From contig CM066733.1 in the NCBI GenBank assembly GCA_033961575.1, positions 64,540,921 through 64,604,920 on the forward strand: DNA of 64,000 bases, in the 5' to 3' direction. The notes under the pieces are model-generated. The model was not told the DNA's origin, ran no database searches, and saw nothing but the letters and a program-made list of their open reading frames with translations. Positions 59,745 to 64,000 of the stretch are shown piece by piece. Numbering within the stretch: position 1 is the first letter of the stretch; the number at the start of each line of letters is the position of its first letter. Made by a program: the position numbers and the translations under genes. The stretch comes from Aselliscus stoliczkanus (Eukaryota > Chordata > Mammalia > Chiroptera > Hipposideridae).

Positions 59745-60268
59745 CAGTTTTGTCATCCTGAAGCTGCCTTTTGGGGAATACTGATTTTAAGCTGTTTATT
59801 AAGAAACAAGACTCAAAAAGAACCTTTGGCCCTGCCCCTTTTTCTCCCCAAGAGATTCAGACAGAAAAACCTACTTCAGGGAGGAAATCTTAGAATGCCT
59901 CTCAGCCTAATCTGAAGTAAGGATGGTACACAAGAGGACATCAGGCAGACAGGAGCCAGTTAGCTGGATACCCTGTTTCTGAGTTGCCCAGCAAGAGTTT
60001 TCCTGCCATGCATGTTCCACTCTTCCTCAATGACCTGTGAGTCACCCATTCTCACTTTTGAAATCTAATACCTTGCTCCAGGCTTTCTTCTTTGTCCACA
60101 AATATTATATACATGCATATACCCAACATTGTCTCACTGTCTTTGGAATTCTTATGCATATATGAATTCCCCATAGGCATGCACTAAATTTAATCTACTC
60201 CTGTTAACCTGTTTCTGTTAATTTGATTATTAGTCCAGCTAGAACTTAGAAGGTGGGAGGAGAGCACT
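59745..60268 (+). repeat. ERV-type LTR relic, copy B
   Basis: 'gctgccttttggggaatact' at the left and 'ttaatttgattattagtcca' at the right, collinear with copy A at 54665-55200 but clearly diverged. Confidence 0.5.
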
Positions 60269-60269
60269 A

Positions 60270-60690
60270 TAATTTTTTTTTTTTTTTTAGCCTGCACTTT
60301 ATTAAGATGTCAAAGATTAGTGCTCACCACTAGATTCCTAAAGCCAAATTCAGTACCAGGAATGGGGCAGTATGATAGATGAGAAACATTATTTTAGGGT
60401 AGCAGGTCTTTTTGAGAGACTATTGCTATTTGTCCCATTATATAGTTACCTAATAATTCTACCTTTCAAATGACAGTGTCTGTCACATAGCAGATGCTCA
60501 AAAAATATTTGTTACATAAATCTAGATAGTTCTCTATTTTACTCCTCTCCACCAGTTCACTTCCTTCATCTCATCCATTTTCTCCATTTCTTAACATTGG
60601 TTTTATCATTGTCCTTCTTCCAAATAGAACCTTTAGAGTCTCTTTACTTATAATGTACAATTCCCTCCAATACTAAATATGAAACATTAA
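60270..60690. other. Intronic stretch with an L2 end
   Basis: A T-run lies at about 60273-60289. 60460-60530 has an L2-like end ('gtctgtcacatagcagatgc'). No gene seen. Confidence 0.5.
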
Positions 60691-60704
60691 AAAATGTAGT
60701 GATT

Positions 60705-61141
60705 GGGACGGCCGAGTGGCACATTGGTTAAGAGTTGGCTTGGGACCCCAGCTCTGAGCAACAGGGCTCCGGTTGGGACCCCACATGCAGGGCCAGTGAA
60801 GCTGAGTCCTCTACAGCTAAGATGGTGAACAACAGCTCGACCTAGAGCTGGGCTGCCACAAGTCGCCAGCAATGGCGTAGGCTGCAGTGGGGCTGGCTGG
60901 CAGCGGGCGTGCACTTTTGGGAGCCGCTGTGAGCTGCTGTGAGCCACAGTGAGCGGCCGTCCAATAGCCGGTGACAGATCTGCCTCATCTGGGAAGAGCA
61001 CAATGATGATATCAACATGGACCAGTGAAGCGACATCCTCCACAACTAGACTGAACAAAAGGACAGCAACTTGTCTGTTCCCCTTTCCTGATTCTCCAAC
61101 GCTGTTCCCCTCCCCCAATTCCTCAATAAAAAAATTTAAAA
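60705..61141 (+). mobile_element. Long tRNA-derived SINE with chimeric head
   Basis: gggacggccgagtggcacat head, long Rhin-1-like tail ('ggacagcaacttgtctgttc', 'cctcaataaaaaaattt'). The duplication before (aaaaaatgtagtgatt) and after (aaaaaatgtagtaact) is near-identical. Between the anticodon-arm region and B box it carries 'ctctgagcaacag', a motif otherwise seen in the second SINE type. The antisense ORF of 175 codons is a shadow. Confidence 0.9.
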
Positions 61142-61159
61142 AAAAAATGTAGTAACTGT

Positions 61160-61565
61160 ATGAGTCGTTAAAAAGGACTTGTAACATGCATCCTATGAGG
61201 GAAGAAGACAGCAAGTCTAGATGACTACATGAGCACCATTTACCTTGGCTTAGACGTGGGAGGAGTGTGCCTACAACATGCAGAACTCATCTTTGTCCCC
61301 TTTCCTCCTGGTGTTTTCACCCGTGGGCACCTGTAGGCACAGTTACCCTTTAGAGTAGGCTACCAGCCTATTGGAAAGAGTGTAGTGTGACTATAGTCTA
61401 GGGCATTGTTTTTTTGTTTGTTTGTTTGTTTGTTTTTATCGGGATGTCAGGAATGTGTCTCGAAGAAAGAAAGAAAGGGTGAGCCATGTAGGCATCTGGG
61501 GAAAGACTTGCCCAGTAAAGAGACTGGCAAGAAAAAAAAAAGGCTAGATAGTGGGAGGAGCTTGG
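61160..61565. other. Intronic stretch with a (TTTG)n run
   Basis: TTTG units at 61411-61436. No gene recognised. Confidence 0.5.
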
Positions 61566-61569
61566 TATG

Positions 61570-62360
61570 TTTGAAGAACTGCACGGAGGCTTCTGTTGCT
61601 GAAGTGTGGTGAGGAAGGGAGCATGAGAAATGAGTTCCAAGGGAAAGCAGGAGGCCAGGACATGAAGAACTTTCCAGGCTGTAGAGAGGACTTTGCTATT
61701 TACTCTGAGACGAGAAGCTACTGGAGGATTTTGAATAGAGGAGTTTCCCCAACTAATTTATGTTTTCAAAAAACTTCTCTGGCTGCTGTTTGGAAACTAG
61801 TCCCAGACAGCAAGCATGAAAGGAGGGGACCACTTAGGTAACACTGACAGCAATTCAGGAAGGAGGTGACGGTAGTGATAAGAGACCAGAGAGGTAGCAG
61901 TTGATATAATGGGTAGCAATAGGATTCTGGATATTTCTAATATACTAGCAGCATTTGCTAATAGACCGGATATAGAGTAGGAGGATTCAAGGACAATGCC
62001 AAGGTTTGGACCTGAGTACCTAGAAGCACAAAGCTGCCACTTACTAAGATCGAGAAGACGACGGGGTGAGGGGGCAGGTTTGGAGGGATGAAATCAGAAG
62101 TTCCATTTAGGACACGTTGAAGATTCCTATTATTTACCTAAGTGATGAGCAGTTATGGTTAGGAGTCCAGAGTTCAGGGCAGAGGGGGATTGTCATAGAT
62201 GATACTTAAAGCCACGGGACTGGATGAGGGAGTTAAGCAAGAGAAGAGGTTTAAGGTCTGAGCCTGGGAACACACAAGCATTTTACAGGAGTAACAATGG
62301 TAGTATCTCATGGGTGTCTTGTAAGGATTCGATGAGATATTGCAGATCAAGCACTTCAAG
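61570..62360 (-). repeat. Antisense L2 relic
   Basis: 'tggctgctgtttggaaacta', 'cagttgatataatgggtagc', 'atgccaaggtttggacctga' are antisense L2 landmarks. Confidence 0.75.
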
Positions 62361-62364
62361 TAGT

Positions 62365-62930
62365 ACTGGGGGCCTTCTTTAGAAACCAACAATCATGTAT
62401 ACACACCTCTTACCACTTGCTAGTCCCTACCTCTACCAGAGCCCCTATCCCAAGTCCCAGGGGTGTCCCTTGTGGCAGTCTTCACAGTGATCAGTGAGGA
62501 GGGAGATGGGGAGAAAGCTTGTTCTCCCCATGAACGCAACAGAAGGGAAAGTGCTCGGGCTTGTATGCCAACCTGGAATTCTGAACGTTTTCCCACAGCA
62601 ACATAAACAGATTCTAAGATCATTCAAACCAGAAATTCAGTACTTTGTTTCAAGGATCTCATGCATATAATAGCCTTTTGGGCTAGCCTGAGGACCTGAT
62701 CATAATATATGATGTTTCTCTGAGAAGGTGCATTCCAAATTACAAACAACTCAATAGAAACCCACATTTAAGGGGAAGCAGGGTGCCTCCTTACATAAAA
62801 GCGCACATATAAATTCTAAAGGTGGATGTATGGGGACTTCCTTTCAACAGCAACGTTCTGTAACATACAGCTGTATTTTAGATACTCAACCATGACTAAC
62901 AAAGTCCAGCAATAGTCCCTTTGTAGCTCC
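62365..62930. other. Intronic stretch without recognised gene
   Basis: Short chance ORFs only. Confidence 0.5.
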
Positions 62931-62934
62931 TGTG

Positions 62935-63225
62935 TTAGTTTAATCCTTGTCATATCCGTCTGTGACCCTCCCCACTTCACTCCCCAGTACTCAGCCAGGC
63001 AACAAATAGGTCATCAGAAATTTTTAACTCCAAGATAAATTTCCCATCATGCTGTATTTCCCCATCATAGCCCTTATCTTGCTGTATTATAATTGTTTAA
63101 TTGCCTTCTCCCCAATTAACTCTGCAAATGCTAGGCTGTGTGTATTTTGTTAACATCGCATCTCTAGAGCTCAGCATAACATCTGGTACCTAGTAGAGAG
63201 TCAGTAAAATTTCTTGAATGAATGG
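62935..63225 (+). repeat. L2 3' end
   Basis: 'catctctagagctcagcata' then 'ggtacctagtagagagtcag' and a 'ttgaatgaatgg' end. Confidence 0.75.
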
Positions 63226-63229
63226 GGAA

Positions 63230-63635
63230 CTCGAAATTCAACCTTGGTCCTAGACCACTGCAGAACTTGTAAGTCTCCTTCAAAGAAGAAATCTAGGGGA
63301 TTCTCCCAAGTGAGTTAAGCCAATCGATCGGAGAAGGAGGGTATAGGGCACGGGGTCTCTTCTGCAATAATAAGATATGGGGATTTGCACCCAGAGTAGA
63401 GTTCCTTAACATGGCTTTTGGAAGCCCAGAGAAAAGGAAAGGCTTCAGAGGACTAGCTTCAGGGCTGCCTAATAGTTGTTGAAGCATCAAATCTCCAGTT
63501 TTCCAGAAGATTGTGCTTTTTTTGCTTAGATGACAATGTGATTTCTCTAGGTTCCACAGCCCTGAAATCTTAGGAGTCATGGTTTCCAGACAGTTTGATT
63601 AGCCACATTCATGCATACTTGTCTGCTTCTATAAA
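63230..63635. other. Intronic stretch without recognised gene
   Basis: No exon or confident repeat. Confidence 0.5.
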
Positions 63636-63639
63636 TCAT

Positions 63640-63805
63640 GTTTAAATGTACATATACATTCAAATGTTCCTCCATTAATTTGCAAACTCTTAAAGCATAC
63701 ACATGCTTTCCTCTCCTTTCTTTTGCTATATACAATGTCTTATGGTATACTGTTTAATACTCTATGATCAATTATGACCCTACACTACAGCTTCTCAATA
63801 GCAAG

Positions 63806-63857
<52 letters not shown>

Positions 63858-63915
63858 CACACCCCTATCTCAATACCCAGCATAAAATAGGCACGCAATA
63901 AATTTTTAATTGTTT
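63640..63915 (+). repeat. L2-like segment containing a (CA)n microsatellite
   Basis: CA run at 63810-63854, then 'caatacccagcataaaatag' and 'gcacgcaataaatttttaat', an L2-like end. Confidence 0.6.
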
Positions 63916-64000
63916 AATTGGCTACCTGGGCTATGTTTTCGGTCTCTCTATTCTTTTTAATGATAAACCTAAATTATAAATTACCAAAAAAGTCTCAGAG

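Larger units (their letters stand above)
45844..64000 (-). other. RCAN2: Upstream intron or 5' part of the RCAN2 locus
   Basis: The acceptor at 45815 implies at least one further 5' exon at higher coordinates. No CpG island or promoter is visible up to 64000, so the upstream exon is probably beyond the window. The stretch holds MIR, L2, L1, LTR and SINE copies, described separately. Confidence 0.65.

Noticed and set aside
54665..60268. A 5.6-kb endogenous provirus
   Set aside because: The flanking LTR-like copies are diverged, and no retroviral protein motif is readable between them; other old repeats fill the space.
60687..61214. 175-codon minus-strand ORF
   Set aside because: It lies within the long SINE at 60705-61141 and has counterparts in the SINEs at 14131 and 27247. 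It is a repeat shadow, not a gene.

Overview
This window looks like ordinary euchromatic mammalian DNA. It is AT-rich and almost wholly non-coding, with dense MIR, L2, L1, MaLR/ERV and hAT/mariner debris and several dinucleotide microsatellites. The youngest layer is a set of tRNA-derived SINEs with a head like GGGCCGGCCGAGTGGCGCAG. Some are about 100 bp and some about 450 bp; the long ones end in CCCCAATAAAATCTTTAAA, which resembles the 3' end of the Rhin-1 SINEs of rhinolophoid bats. With the mariner and hAT relics, this suggests a yinpterochiropteran (rhinolophoid-type) bat. That assignment is inference from memory of repeat families, not a search.

The only protein-coding sequence I can support is one exon on the minus strand at 45588-45814. 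It encodes the 75-residue N-terminus specific to the long isoform of RCAN2 (regulator of calcineurin 2; calcipressin-2/ZAKI-4 beta). It has a canonical acceptor and donor and ends in phase 0, exactly where the shared exon (starting EKFEGL in the human protein) should follow. So 1-45587 is the large intron downstream of this exon, and 45815-64000 is an upstream intron or the 5' part of the locus. I did not find the alternative first exon or the next shared exon.

Layout: 1-7000 is intron with an old L1 3' end and MIR/L2. 7.0-8.6 kb is an L1 relic carrying two SINEs, with a third SINE just beyond. 9.1-10.2 kb is a long antisense L2. 12.7-16.4 kb holds hAT relics, a long SINE and an L2 split by a hAT element. 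17-24 kb is MIR-rich, with a 5'-truncated L1, a mariner MITE and a TIR element lying between CA and TA microsatellites. 25-30.8 kb holds L2, a long SINE, a MaLR LTR, an ERV-type LTR and a MER20. 32-42 kb holds SINEs in or between MIRs and a decayed mariner. 42-49 kb is mostly single-copy-looking sequence around the RCAN2 exon. 49-50 kb is a SINE pair. 53.5-54.3 kb is an L1 with a SINE in its tail. 54.7-60.3 kb contains two related but diverged LTRs. 60.7-61.1 kb is a chimeric long SINE, and 61.6-64 kb is L2.

I found no CRISPR array, operon, phage or bacterial-type system, and no convincing previously undescribed protein system. The notable material is mobile-element structure: nested insertions, apparent SINE chimerism and 3' transduction, and deletion-derived DNA transposons.
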